Positions 1-8,510 of a DNA stretch of 64,000 nucleotides are shown one piece after another; the stretch's first letter is position 1; the number at the start of each line of letters is the position of its first letter. The notes below the pieces were generated by a model, which was not told the origin of the DNA, ran no database searches, and saw nothing but the letters and a program-made list of their open reading frames with translations. The DNA is from Dehalobacter sp. CP. Lineage in GTDB: Bacteria > Bacillota_B > Desulfitobacteriia > Desulfitobacteriales > Syntrophobotulaceae. Location of the stretch: NCBI GenBank assembly GCA_009910795.1, contig VMEE01000079.1, positions 60,424-124,423 on the forward strand, written 5' to 3'. The position numbers and the translations under genes were made by a program.

Positions 1-60
1 TTCAATCGCTTTTTTTACGATAGGGATTGTACCATTGATTTTTTCACCAATAATAATCAT
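1..60 (-). CDS. acsE: AcsE-like methyltetrahydrofolate methyltransferase, first 20 codons
   Basis: Reverse-strand codons 60 to 1 read MIIIGEKINGTIPIVKKAIE and run off the left edge. This N-terminus (IIIGEKINGT) is characteristic of the pterin-binding TIM-barrel methyltransferases that move the methyl group of methyl-tetrahydrofolate to a corrinoid protein (AcsE/MetH pterin-domain family). A Shine-Dalgarno AAGGAG lies about ten bases before the ATG. The gene is downstream of folD, fchA and fhs on the same strand, which fits the next step of the methyl branch of the Wood-Ljungdahl pathway. Only 20 residues are visible, so the family call rests on the motif and the neighbours; a different pterin-domain methyltransferase such as MtgA or MtvA type is possible. 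Confidence 0.7.
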   Translation of the reverse strand, partial: MIIIGEKINGTIPIVKKAIE

Positions 61-87
61 CTATCAAATTCACTCCTTCATGAAATT

Positions 88-104
88 TGTATATACAGGT
101 ATAC
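88..104. promoter_or_regulatory. HutC/GntR-type operator at acsE
   Basis: TGTATATACA (88-97) contains GTATATAC, which fits the HutC-subfamily operator GT-N-TA-N-AC. It is followed two bases later by a GTATAC half-copy (99-104). The pair sits at and just after the predicted transcription start. The same 14-base string TTGTATATACAGGT recurs at 6368-6381 before metF. Confidence 0.5.
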
Positions 105-110
105 GCTTAG

Positions 111-139
111 AGTTTAACATTGTTTCTACATATGGTCAA
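111..139 (-). promoter_or_regulatory. sigma-A promoter of the acsE-like gene
   Basis: On the minus strand TTGACC (139-134) and TAAACT (116-111) are separated by exactly 17 bases. The predicted start point falls near 104, inside an operator-like sequence, about 44 bases before the ATG. The hexamers match five of six and four of six consensus positions. Confidence 0.5.
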
Positions 140-237
140 TATCTTTTTCGACAAAGTACGCTATATTCTAAAAATAAAAGTATCCTAAATATTTTATCTT
201 TCATAGACTATTTAGATTGCTGGGTCAACAAGGTTTA

Positions 238-1086
238 TCAGTGTTTTTTTCTGGCTGCCCGCAGACAGTTTTTCATCAAAATCGCGGTGGTAATCGAACC
301 TACGCCGCCCGGTACAGGGGTGATCGCACTGACTTTGTCCACGACTGCATCATAATCGACATCCCCGCACATCTTGCCGTCTCCGGCATCGTTGATGCCA
401 ACGTCGATGACAACGGTGTTTTCGGATACGTATTTGTCATCGATCATTTTGGCTCTGCCCATCGCAGCAATGATGATGTCCGCTTTCTTCGCAATTCCGG
501 CCATATCTTTGGTCTTGGAATGGCACATCGTCACGGTCGCATTTTCTTTTAAGAGCATCATGGCCAGCGGTTTGCCGACAACGAGGCTTCTTCCCATGAC
601 CACTACATTCGCGCCGCTAAGATTGTAGCCGTAATGGCTCAAGGTTTCCATACATGCTGCGGGCGTGCAGGGCAGGAGTCCGCTCATATCGCCTTCAAAT
701 ACTTTGGCCAGATTCAGCGGATTCATGCAGTCAATGTCTTTATCTGCCGAGATCAGGTGCTTGATGACTTCTTCGTCCAGCTGTTTCGGTAGCGGACGGA
801 ACAGCATGATGCCATGAACGGTACTGTCATTGTTGACCCCCGTCATGACTTTTGTGAATTCTTCCATGCTGATATTTAAGTCCAAAGGATAGGTCTTGGT
901 TGCAATGCCAAGATTATCGCAGTTTTTAATAATGTTGTTTTCATAGTAAACGTCGTCCGGACGGCTGCCGACGCGAATGATGCCTAAGGTCGGGTTGATG
1001 CCTTCAGCTTTTAAAGCCGCAACTTCCTGCTGGAGGTTTTCTTTCATGGCCTGAACAACGGGTTTAGCGTTAAGAATCTGAGTCAT
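238..1086 (-). CDS. folD: methylene-THF dehydrogenase FolD, with altered cyclohydrolase residues
   Basis: 282 residues, the usual FolD length. FolD oxidises or forms 5,10-methylene-THF using NAD(P) and normally also hydrolyses methenyl-THF. Seen here: the Rossmann segment GRSLVVGKPLA and the C-terminal motif ITPVPGGVGSITTA. Aligned by eye to E. coli FolD, the catalytic Y-x-x-x-K reads YENNI (Tyr48...Ile52), so the lysine needed for cyclohydrolase chemistry is replaced, and the conserved Gln in GILVQLPLP is Phe in GIMLFRPLP. The protein is therefore likely a monofunctional dehydrogenase. It starts five bases after fchA, with GGAGG inside the end of fchA, and is cotranscribed with it. The DKDID aspartate is retained. 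Confidence 0.9.
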   Translation of the reverse strand: MTQILNAKPVVQAMKENLQQEVAALKAEGINPTLGIIRVGSRPDDVYYENNIIKNCDNLGIATKTYPLDLNISMEEFTKVMTGVNNDSTVHGIMLFRPLPKQLDEEVIKHLISADKDIDCMNPLNLAKVFEGDMSGLLPCTPAACMETLSHYGYNLSGANVVVMGRSLVVGKPLAMMLLKENATVTMCHSKTKDMAGIAKKADIIIAAMGRAKMIDDKYVSENTVVIDVGINDAGDGKMCGDVDYDAVVDKVSAITPVPGGVGSITTAILMKNCLRAARKKH

Positions 1087-1091
1087 GCTGC

Positions 1092-1724
1092 TTATTTACC
1101 TCCTGTGATTGCATTCTGAACTTCCGCAAAGATGCGGTCGGCTTTGGCGGTATATGTGGTGACAAGTTCATTCAGTTCAGTCTCAATTTTCTGTTTTAGA
1201 ACCTGATCTTTCATGATCTGGGTGTTGATTAAGACATTCAGTTTGGCACCTTCGAGCGCAGCTTTCAGGAAGGTTACGCCGACACCGACGTCGCTAATCG
1301 CAATACGGGTGCCTTTCTGAGCGAATTCTTCCTGAAGATTGATGCCGTCAGCGCAGCATCTGGCAATATCGAGCGGTACAAGTGTTGCTTTAACCAAAGC
1401 GGCCTGCAAGGTTTCTTCTTTGGCCCGGATTTCTTCTTCAGTATTTTTAGGCAGTCCGTAAGCCTGGGAAAGCGGATAGAAAGCATCAGCATCTTCTTTG
1501 ACCAGAACCTGCAGTTTTTCAATGATCTTCTGGCCTTTTTCCATCAGGACGAGTACATCGGCTTCAACATCAGCATATTTCTTCTTGCCGACAGTTAAAC
1601 TTCCTACCATGACACCCAGCGCCATGCCGATGGAGCCAACATAAGCAGAAGCACCGCCGCCGCCAGGAATCGGCTCTTTGGAAGACAGAGCGTTTACAAA
1701 TTCAATACAGCTCTTTTTCAACAT
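1092..1724 (-). CDS. fchA: methenyl-THF cyclohydrolase, FchA (cyclodeaminase-like family)
   Basis: About 210 residues of the formiminotransferase-cyclodeaminase C-terminal family, with the signature PIPGGGGASAYVGS near the N-terminus and an all-helical composition. In acetogens and purinolytic clostridia this stand-alone domain hydrolyses methenyl-THF to formyl-THF or deaminates formimino-THF. Here it lies between fhs and a FolD whose cyclohydrolase residues are changed, so cyclohydrolase is the natural role. Two ATGs are possible: the one at 1733 abuts AGGAG with no spacing, while the one at 1724 (MLKKSCIEF) is nine bases away and is preferred. A formimino-glycine fermentation role is the alternative, but no glycine formiminotransferase gene is visible. 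Confidence 0.85.
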   Translation of the reverse strand: MLKKSCIEFVNALSSKEPIPGGGGASAYVGSIGMALGVMVGSLTVGKKKYADVEADVLVLMEKGQKIIEKLQVLVKEDADAFYPLSQAYGLPKNTEEEIRAKEETLQAALVKATLVPLDIARCCADGINLQEEFAQKGTRIAISDVGVGVTFLKAALEGAKLNVLINTQIMKDQVLKQKIETELNELVTTYTAKADRIFAEVQNAITGGK

Positions 1725-1924
1725 AATATTCATCTCCTGTTCTTAATTTTTTTTGCTACTAAATTATTGCGTGAGCAACCAATATATAGCGATCCCATAG
1801 TCATGTCATCTTAAGACAAGTATTCTACAAAATACTCAAAGCTTAAATTCTGGTATCTAGTTCTAGAAACTAGTCTGTGTAATACATAGACAACGTCAGT
1901 GAATAAAGATTAAGAGCATTTATA

Positions 1925-1959
1925 GAATGAGATGGTAGTACGAAGCTGCCATCTCATTC
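1925..1959 (-). terminator. 14-bp hairpin between fhs and fchA
   Basis: Arms 1925-1938 and 1946-1959 pair over 14 bp with one wobble around a 7-base loop. It begins about 28 bases after the fhs stop. No strong U-run follows on the minus strand, so it may be a weak terminator or an RNA-processing or stability element separating fhs from fchA-folD. Confidence 0.5.
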
Positions 1960-1986
1960 TTATTGGAAACAATATTAAACTTTATC

Positions 1987-3663
1987 TTAGAATAAGCCGG
2001 AAATCTTACCGGTGCTGTCTACGTCAATGTTTTCAGCAGACGGTACTTTCGGCAGGCCGGGCATGGTCATGATGTCTCCGGTAAGTGCAACGGCAAAGCC
2101 TGCACCAGCAGAAATCTTCACGCCACGGATCGAGATTCTGAAGCCTGATGGACGTCCCAGTTTCTTCTGGTCATCAGACAAGGAATACTGGGTCTTCGCC
2201 ATACAGACCGGAACATCACGATAGCCGATTTTTTCGATATTCTCAATATCTGCGGAGCTGCTGCCAATGAAGTCAACACCGTCTGCACCATAGATCTTGG
2301 TGGCAATTGCGGTAATCTTGTCTTTGAGGCCCATGTTGATGTCATAAGCAAAGTTAAAGTTTTTCGGGCTGTCAATGATGCGAAGGACTTCTTCAGCCAG
2401 TTTCGCACCACCAGGGCCGCCTTTTTCCCAAACTTCGGAAAGGGCTACATTAACGCCGAGTTTCTTGCACTCGTCTTCAATCATTGCCAGTTCAGCTTCG
2501 CTGTCGGTTGGGAACTTGTTGATCGCAACAACGGCAGGCAGACCAAAGTTGATGGTGACGTTTTCGACGTGTTTTAAGAGGTTCGGCAAGCCTTTTTTGA
2601 GGGCATCCAGGTTTTCTTTGTTGAGATCAGCTTTGGCTACGCCGCCATGGGATTTGAGCGCGCGAACGGTTGCAACAATAACAACGGCTTCCGGACGCAG
2701 GCCACTTAAACGACATTTAATGTCAATAAATTTCTCAGCGCCGAGGTCAGCACCGAATCCAGCTTCGGTTACAACATAGTCGCCAAGTTTTAAAGCCATC
2801 TTGGTCGCCATAACACTGTTGCAGCCGTGAGCAATGTTCGCGAACGGTCCGCCGTGAATGAAAGCTGGTGTATGTTCAAGAGTTTGTACAAGGTTCGGTT
2901 TTAAAGCATCTTTCATCAGGGCACCAACAGCACCTTGACACTTCAGTTGACCGGCAGTTACGGGTTCACCGCTTCTGTTGTAGGCGACAATGATTCTCTC
3001 AACTCTTGCTTTGAAGTCGTCAATATCGCTGGATAGGCACATGATCGCCATGATTTCAGAAGCAACCGTGATGTCAAAGCCGTCTTCTCTCGGAGTGCCA
3101 TTGGCTTTGCCGCCAAGTCCGTTGACAATGAAGCGGAGCTGGCGGTCATTCATATCCATGCATCTTTTCCAAGTAATTCTACGGACATCGATATCCAGCG
3201 CGTTGCCTTGTTGGATATGGTTGTCGAGCATCGCTGCAATCAGGTTGTTGGCAGCACCGATGGCATGAAAATCACCTGTGAAGTGAAGGTTGATATCTTC
3301 CATTGGTACGACCTGAGCATAACCGCCGCCAGCGGCGCCACCTTTGACACCAAATACAGGGCCTAAGGATGGTTCGCGTAGTGCAATGACAGTTTTTTTG
3401 CCGAGATAATGGAGAGCATCTCCTAAACCGACGGATGTCGTAGTTTTACCTTCTCCGGCAGGAGTCGGGTTGATGGCAGTAACAAGAATCAGTTTGCCAT
3501 TCGGTGTGTCCGCTTTTTGATTTAATAAGTTGTAGTCGACCTTGGCTTTGTATTTGCCATAGGATTCCAGATAATCCTCGGGGATTCCGAGTTCTTTTGC
3601 TACATCTAATACAGGCAGCATGGTTGATTCCTGGGCGATTTCAATATCACTTTTGAAAGCCAT
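1987..3663 (-). CDS. fhs: formate-tetrahydrofolate ligase
   Basis: 558 residues, the normal length for this enzyme, which joins formate to THF with ATP to make 10-formyl-THF, the entry step of the methyl branch. Visible motifs are the P-loop [16 protein letters not shown] near residue 67, [13 protein letters not shown], and the C-terminal [15 protein letters not shown]. The start has AAAGGGGG spaced seven bases before the ATG. It lies 42 bases after the formate/nitrite-type channel gene on the same strand, so formate transport and activation are probably coexpressed. Identification is secure. Confidence 0.97.
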   Translation of the reverse strand: MAFKSDIEIAQESTMLPVLDVAKELGIPEDYLESYGKYKAKVDYNLLNQKADTPNGKLILVTAINPTPAGEGKTTTSVGLGDALHYLGKKTVIALREPSLGPVFGVKGGAAGGGYAQVVPMEDINLHFTGDFHAIGAANNLIAAMLDNHIQQGNALDIDVRRITWKRCMDMNDRQLRFIVNGLGGKANGTPREDGFDITVASEIMAIMCLSSDIDDFKARVERIIVAYNRSGEPVTAGQLKCQGAVGALMKDALKPNLVQTLEHTPAFIHGGPFANIAHGCNSVMATKMALKLGDYVVTEAGFGADLGAEKFIDIKCRLSGLRPEAVVIVATVRALKSHGGVAKADLNKENLDALKKGLPNLLKHVENVTINFGLPAVVAINKFPTDSEAELAMIEDECKKLGVNVALSEVWEKGGPGGAKLAEEVLRIIDSPKNFNFAYDINMGLKDKITAIATKIYGADGVDFIGSSSADIENIEKIGYRDVPVCMAKTQYSLSDDQKKLGRPSGFRISIRGVKISAGAGFAVALTGDIMTMPGLPKVPSAENIDVDSTGKISGLF

Positions 3664-3705
3664 TGGTTTTCCCCCTTTTTTTAATTATGGACATTTTGCT
3701 TAACT

Positions 3706-4611
3706 TTATTTAGATTTTACGTAAGCACTATCAAATTTTTTCTGAACAAGATGGTCTACATCCAAAACAGTAGTGGATTTCTTTTTGTACATGAAGCTCA
3801 GCCAGTAAATAAGTCCGACAAATATGCTTCCGCCAACGATATTTCCGAGCGTAACAGGAATAAGGTTATTCACGACAAACGTTCCCCAGTTAAGGTGAGC
3901 AAGTTTTTCAGGTGTTACACCGAGCGTTGCAGCCTGGGCCACCCAGGTCGGGTTGGCTTTGGCAAGAATGCCGGCAGGAATGTAATACATATTGGCAACA
4001 CAGTGTTCAAAACCAGAAGTAATGAACAGCCAGATCGGAAAAAAGATAGCAAGAAGTTTACCGGTGATATCCTTGGCGGCATTCGCCATCCAAACAGCCA
4101 TACAAACCAGCCAGTTACACAAGATTCCCATGAAGAAAGCTTTCGGGAAAGTCAGGCCCGTCTTATATGCGGCGACTTTGATTGTAAACCCTCCGAGTAG
4201 ACCTGAGGAAAAGTCAAACTGGCCGGAGTAAAGGATAAACAAGACGACAAGCATGGAACCAATAAAGTTCCCGATATAGACAATCGTCCAATTACGCAGC
4301 ATCTTTAGCCATCTTGATTCCTTTTCCATACAAGATACCACAATCAGGGTGTTTCCGGTGAATAATTCAGCTCCGGTGATAACCACCATCATCAGTCCTG
4401 TGGCAAATAAGGCACCAGCGAGTGCTTTGCCTAAGCCAACAGAAGTGATGGTGTGAATGGCAGTATTAGAGCCTTCCGCCGCGAAGGCAATAAAGGCTCC
4501 CGCTAGTATTGCCAACAGCAGCAATTTCAATATAGAAGAATTCGTTTTATTCTTTCCATATTCTACAAATCCCTCAGTAATCTCTGAAGGAGTTTTAAAC
4601 ATTTTTTCCAT
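3706..4611 (-). CDS. formate/nitrite transporter family channel
   Basis: 301 residues with about six hydrophobic helices and FNT-family motifs: ELFTGNTLIV, LCNWLVCMAVWMA and FEHCVANMYYIP. FNT proteins are pentameric channels for formate, nitrite or related small anions. Sitting directly upstream of fhs, formate is the obvious substrate, either importing it for the methyl branch or releasing it. An ATG at 4602 (MFKTPSEI) has AGGAG ten bases upstream and could be the true start, since AGGAG is only one base from the ATG at 4611. The symbol focA is possible, but substrate is inferred from context. Confidence 0.9.
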   Translation of the reverse strand: MEKMFKTPSEITEGFVEYGKNKTNSSILKLLLLAILAGAFIAFAAEGSNTAIHTITSVGLGKALAGALFATGLMMVVITGAELFTGNTLIVVSCMEKESRWLKMLRNWTIVYIGNFIGSMLVVLFILYSGQFDFSSGLLGGFTIKVAAYKTGLTFPKAFFMGILCNWLVCMAVWMANAAKDITGKLLAIFFPIWLFITSGFEHCVANMYYIPAGILAKANPTWVAQAATLGVTPEKLAHLNWGTFVVNNLIPVTLGNIVGGSIFVGLIYWLSFMYKKKSTTVLDVDHLVQKKFDSAYVKSK

Positions 4612-4708
4612 TCTCCTACCCCTATTATAAGTGTATTTGGACTGATTTAAAAGGTCATAAGGTTTAAAGGACGGTTACAAAGACTGAATGCCTTTAAACT
4701 GAAGCACT

Positions 4709-6271
4709 TTATTCTTTTTCTTTGGACTTTGTTCTAGGTTTAATGCCAAGTCTTTCCGCAGAGTGGTCCTGGCCTTCAAAAAAGTTTATCCAGCCTGAAG
4801 TATGCTGTTTTTCCCAATTGTAAGGGCTCACATGATAGGAATTCAGCTTTTCTTCCTCAGAATAGCCTTTTAAGCGGTAATAGGCTTTGACCCAGATGCA
4901 CTTTTGCTTGTCCGGATACACTTCACACCAGCCGTTGTAGCTTCCTTCACATGGGCCGTTCCGTTGGTTCTTGGGACAGTTGCCCATTGGACAGACATAG
5001 GCTACATCGATCAGCGCACAGTCACCGCAGTCCTGGCAATTGTACATGCAGGATTTGGCGAGATGCTCAATGCCGTGGAAAGGTTTTTCCAGCGCAGAAT
5101 CCTTTATGGCATGACAAAATCCGCGCATAAAGCCGAACATTCCTTTGTTAGGTTCAAACATCATCTTGTGAACAACTCTAGACATCTTATAATTCAAATC
5201 AAAGCTCTTCTCATAATTGTTGTAGTCATTGGATTTTTGAGCAGTATTCAAGCCGGTCTTTTCATCTTTGGCGTAAACATAGAAACCGTTTTTTTGAGGA
5301 TAGTCAAACTCCCGAATATAATCCTGCCAGTTGGCGGTCAATTCGTTTCCACGGTCAATAATATATTCAACTTGTTCATACGTCGTATTATGCCCGCCGA
5401 GATGAACGCCTTTGTAGCCCATACCTTTCAGGATAGCAAAGAGTTTCGCTGCCCTATCGAGCATGGCGGCAACACCCTTGTCGCTGCTTTGTTTTTCCTG
5501 TTCCAGTTCAGCAACAAGCTTGTCCGTAACAACACATCCGGGGACTTTATTCATACTCATCGCTTTGGCAGCACCATAAGTCAGCAGGTAAATATTTCCC
5601 ATCAGACACCCGGGCAGGTTATTGTGCTTCACAAATTGATAGAGTTCGTGGTACTTTCTGACATCGTAGCCAACTTGGGGTATAATGAACTGAGCACCAT
5701 TCTCGATCTTCTTTTTGAGCTTGGTGTACTGGAGCATCTGCTCGGCTTCGGTGGCTTTAAAAGGTGAAACAGCAGCACCCGCAAACAGATGGGTTGGCTG
5801 AAGTTTATTGACACCTCTAACTGTGGGAAGTTCCAACCCGTCATTCATCTTGGTGATAAAGGCCAAGAGCTGAGTGGAATCAAGGTCAAAAACCGGTTTG
5901 GGCCGTCCGAAGAAATTACCTGGATCATAGTCGCCGGTCAGTACCAGTAAGTTATGGAGTCCCGAACGTTCCAGGGAAAAAAGCTGGCTTTCCAGTTGTG
6001 TGCGGTTTTTGTCCTTGCAGGCAACGTGAATAATTGCATCGATGCCCAGACTTTTGATTTCCCTGCCAATGCCCTCAGGATTAATGCCGACACTTCCACC
6101 CGGGTTGTCAGTCAGACTAACAGCATGGATCTTTTTCCCTTTAGCAGCCTGCTCCGCCAATTGAAGCGCTTTTTCCTGAGAAACTTCTTTAGAGCCGCGG
6201 CCGGGTACGAGTTCCCATGTTACAATAAACTCATTGTTGTCCTGTATTGCTTTACGAAAAGCGTTCTCCAT
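4709..6271 (-). CDS. metF: MetF-MetV fusion: methylene-THF reductase with C-terminal zinc-type domain
   Basis: 520 residues. Residues about 10-300 form the MetF TIM barrel that reduces methylene-THF to methyl-THF; the equivalent of the catalytic glutamate is Glu20 in TWELVPGRG, and the aspartate loop is TGDYDPG. Residues about 404-468 carry a cysteine-rich segment (CMYNCQDCGDC...CPMGNCPKN...GWCEVY) like MetV, the partner subunit of acetogen MetF. In many acetogens metV and metF are separate neighbouring genes; here they are one frame. The ATG at 6271 follows AAAGGGGG at good spacing; an upstream TTG (6289) has no such site. First gene of the minus-strand C1 operon, with its own promoter and operator. 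Confidence 0.88.
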   Translation of the reverse strand: MENAFRKAIQDNNEFIVTWELVPGRGSKEVSQEKALQLAEQAAKGKKIHAVSLTDNPGGSVGINPEGIGREIKSLGIDAIIHVACKDKNRTQLESQLFSLERSGLHNLLVLTGDYDPGNFFGRPKPVFDLDSTQLLAFITKMNDGLELPTVRGVNKLQPTHLFAGAAVSPFKATEAEQMLQYTKLKKKIENGAQFIIPQVGYDVRKYHELYQFVKHNNLPGCLMGNIYLLTYGAAKAMSMNKVPGCVVTDKLVAELEQEKQSSDKGVAAMLDRAAKLFAILKGMGYKGVHLGGHNTTYEQVEYIIDRGNELTANWQDYIREFDYPQKNGFYVYAKDEKTGLNTAQKSNDYNNYEKSFDLNYKMSRVVHKMMFEPNKGMFGFMRGFCHAIKDSALEKPFHGIEHLAKSCMYNCQDCGDCALIDVAYVCPMGNCPKNQRNGPCEGSYNGWCEVYPDKQKCIWVKAYYRLKGYSEEEKLNSYHVSPYNWEKQHTSGWINFFEGQDHSAERLGIKPRTKSKEKE

Positions 6272-6359
6272 AAGTATCCCCCTTTCCAATTATTCTCAAA
6301 AGTCTAACATGAAAATAAAAAATAAAGAAAATAAAAAGAGATAATTGCGTCCAAATAAT

Positions 6360-6377
6360 GTATACTATTGTATATAC
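6360..6377. promoter_or_regulatory. HutC/GntR-type operator at metF
   Basis: GTATAC (6360-6365) and GTATATAC (6370-6377) lie about 12-30 bases downstream of the predicted metF start point. The longer copy fits GT-N-TA-N-AC, the HutC-subfamily operator. The pair resembles the one at 89-104 before acsE, with the same 14-base core. Confidence 0.5.
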
Positions 6378-6395
6378 AGGTGTTTTGCTTACTTT

Positions 6396-6424
6396 AATAT
6401 ATCATCCGAATTTTCAATAGTCAA
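6396..6424 (-). promoter_or_regulatory. sigma-A promoter of the metF operon
   Basis: On the minus strand TTGACT (6424-6419) and TATATT (6401-6396) are separated by 17 bases. The start point would be near 6389, giving a leader of about 118 bases before the metF ATG that carries the operator-like repeats. Confidence 0.6.
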
Positions 6425-6499
6425 TATATTTAAAAGACAAAAAATAAGAGATTTTTTAGAAAATAATTTCTATTTCGACAATAGCCTGAAACTACCGAC

Positions 6500-6529
6500 T
6501 TGTAATTAAGGAAAGTTACGTTTTATAAT
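6500..6529 (+). promoter_or_regulatory. sigma-A promoter of the RACo-type gene
   Basis: TTGTAA (6500-6505) and a perfect TATAAT (6524-6529) are 18 bases apart. A start near 6536 rules out the in-frame ATG at 6535 and supports the ATG at 6616. Confidence 0.6.
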
Positions 6530-6615
6530 ATGATATGTTAGAATGTTTTTTTGGAAAAAGACGGTTGTCCTTCGCTGAAAATGGCAGGTTTTATTATAAC
6601 AGAAAGGAAAACAAT

Positions 6616-8409
6616 ATGATGAAAAAAGTTCTATTTCCAAGCCAGAATAAAGAAATCTTATGCCAGGAGAATGACACGGTCGCTGCTGCCTGTTCAGGCC
6701 TTGGATATCCACTTGATCTTGTATGCGGAGGAAAAGGTACATGTAAAAAATGCACAGTTGAAATAGAAAGGGACGGCATACGGCAGGAAGTATTGGCGTG
6801 TCAGGAACCAGTAAGCGACGGCTTGATCGTTTATCTTAAATATGAAGACTATAAACATGAAGCCTCAATTTTAACAGATCGTATTGAAACAGAGCTAAAC
6901 ATCGATCCGCCAGTTAAAAAGATCTTTATCGATAAGAAGTTTCTAAGAACTCCGTTCTATTACGGGGACTGGGAACATATTCAAGCCACGGTTCCATTCC
7001 GGATTAATACGCCAGCTTTATGCCTTCTGCAAAAATTATCACTGCTGATGCAGAAACAGGAAATGACAGGCATTACTTTGGTCTTAAGAGACGAACAGCT
7101 GCTTGATATTGAGCAGGGCGACACCTCAGCCAGCAATTATGGATTTGCCGTTGACCTTGGGAGTACCTCAGTTGTGGCCTACTTATATGACCTTAATAGC
7201 GGCAAAAAAGTAGGGGTATATTCCGGCTTAAACGGTCAGATTACGGAAGGTGCGGATGTTATATCCCGCATTATGGCGGCGATAAATAATCCTGAAGGGC
7301 TAAAAATTCTTCAGCGTAAAGTAGTAGAGACCATTAACACCCTGATTCTGGAAGCGATACAGCAAAACCAGATCAGCGCTGAAAATATCTATACGATGGT
7401 GATTTGCGGCAACAGTGCCATGCAGCACCTCTTTTTAGGTTTGTATCCTGGATCTCTTGGCAGGACGCCTTACACCAATACGATTTTAAGTGAAGTGTTA
7501 ACAACAGCACGGGAGTTGAGCCTTAACATTCATCCCAATGCCATTATTGATTTTTTACCTTTGATCGGGGGCTTCGTCGGAGCGGACACTTTGGCTGTCC
7601 TACTGGCTTTGCCTGAAGGGGAACGTCAAGGGAACAGATTGATTATTGATCTTGGAACAAACGGCGAAATTTTATTGGGGAACGAGAAGAAGTGGCTAGC
7701 CACTTCAACTGCTGCCGGACCGGCCCTCGAAGGAGCAACGATCCGCTTTGGAATGCGTGGAACAAACGGAGCCATCGAACGGGTAAAACTGTCGGAAGGT
7801 AAAATTAAATTAAAAGTGATTGGCGGAGAACAGCCCAAAGGGATTTGTGGCTCCGGTATCGTTGATGCAGTTGCTGAAATGTTGAAAGCCGAGCTGATCA
7901 GTAAAGAAGGCAGACTGCTGCCTCCCGACAAATATTTAAAAATTTGCCGGCCGGAAAATCAAAGATTTGCTGATTATCTGGCAAAAATTGACGGGGTCAG
8001 CGTTTTCTACCTGATGGATGAGGGACAGTCCGGTGATAACGACCGAATTTACATCAGCCAAAAGGATATTCGTGCTGTACAGCTAGCCAAAAGCGCCATT
8101 TATACAGGATGTATGCTATTAATGAAAGAATATGGGCTGAAAGGAGAAGATCTCGAGGAAATTCTGATTGCCGGGGCCTTCGGCAACTATATTGACGCTC
8201 CAAGTGCTCAGGTACTCGGTCTGTTTCCCGATTTTTCGAATGTACCCATCCGGTCCATAGGCAATGCGGCAGGAGCCGGAGCATTGAATTTTCTACTGTC
8301 CAGAAATATACGGATGAATACTTTGATATTATTGGCAAAGGTAACCCATTTTGACCTGGCGGCAAATCCTGCTTTTCAACAGGAATATCTGCAGAATACA
8401 GGTTTTTGA
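6616..8409 (+). CDS. RACo-type ATP-dependent reductive activator of corrinoid proteins
   Basis: 597 residues. The N-terminal 2Fe-2S ferredoxin domain shows Cys37, Cys43, Cys46 and Cys62 in VCGGKGTCKKC...LACQ. A linker precedes a C-terminal ASKHA-type ATPase with VDLGSTSVVAYL, LIIDLGTNGEILL, GICGSGIVDAV and LIAGAFGNYID. Proteins of this build reduce the inactive Co(II) state of corrinoid methyl carriers to Co(I) with ATP. Its place opposite the metF-to-acsE operon fits activation of the corrinoid iron-sulfur protein or another methyltransferase corrinoid protein. AAAGGA lies eight bases before ATG 6616. The exact corrinoid partner cannot be told from sequence. Confidence 0.88.
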   Translation: MMKKVLFPSQNKEILCQENDTVAAACSGLGYPLDLVCGGKGTCKKCTVEIERDGIRQEVLACQEPVSDGLIVYLKYEDYKHEASILTDRIETELNIDPPVKKIFIDKKFLRTPFYYGDWEHIQATVPFRINTPALCLLQKLSLLMQKQEMTGITLVLRDEQLLDIEQGDTSASNYGFAVDLGSTSVVAYLYDLNSGKKVGVYSGLNGQITEGADVISRIMAAINNPEGLKILQRKVVETINTLILEAIQQNQISAENIYTMVICGNSAMQHLFLGLYPGSLGRTPYTNTILSEVLTTARELSLNIHPNAIIDFLPLIGGFVGADTLAVLLALPEGERQGNRLIIDLGTNGEILLGNEKKWLATSTAAGPALEGATIRFGMRGTNGAIERVKLSEGKIKLKVIGGEQPKGICGSGIVDAVAEMLKAELISKEGRLLPPDKYLKICRPENQRFADYLAKIDGVSVFYLMDEGQSGDNDRIYISQKDIRAVQLAKSAIYTGCMLLMKEYGLKGEDLEEILIAGAFGNYIDAPSAQVLGLFPDFSNVPIRSIGNAAGAGALNFLLSRNIRMNTLILLAKVTHFDLAANPAFQQEYLQNTGF

Positions 8410-8510
8410 AGAAAGTAAATAAGTTAGTGGCTTAAAAAATATTGATGGATTTATTAATCTGTTCCTATGTATAATATATGATAACTAAATAATTGCCGAG
8501 GAGTAAGAAG

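Noticed and set aside
4624..4629. TATAAT on the minus strand before the formate/nitrite-type channel gene
   Set aside because: The start point would fall inside the ribosome site and no -35 is seen; read-through from metF is more likely.
4904..5767. Long open frame (287 codons) on the plus strand
   Set aside because: It is exactly antisense to the metF-metV gene, shows no family motif and has no ribosome site. The minus-strand protein is strongly conserved.
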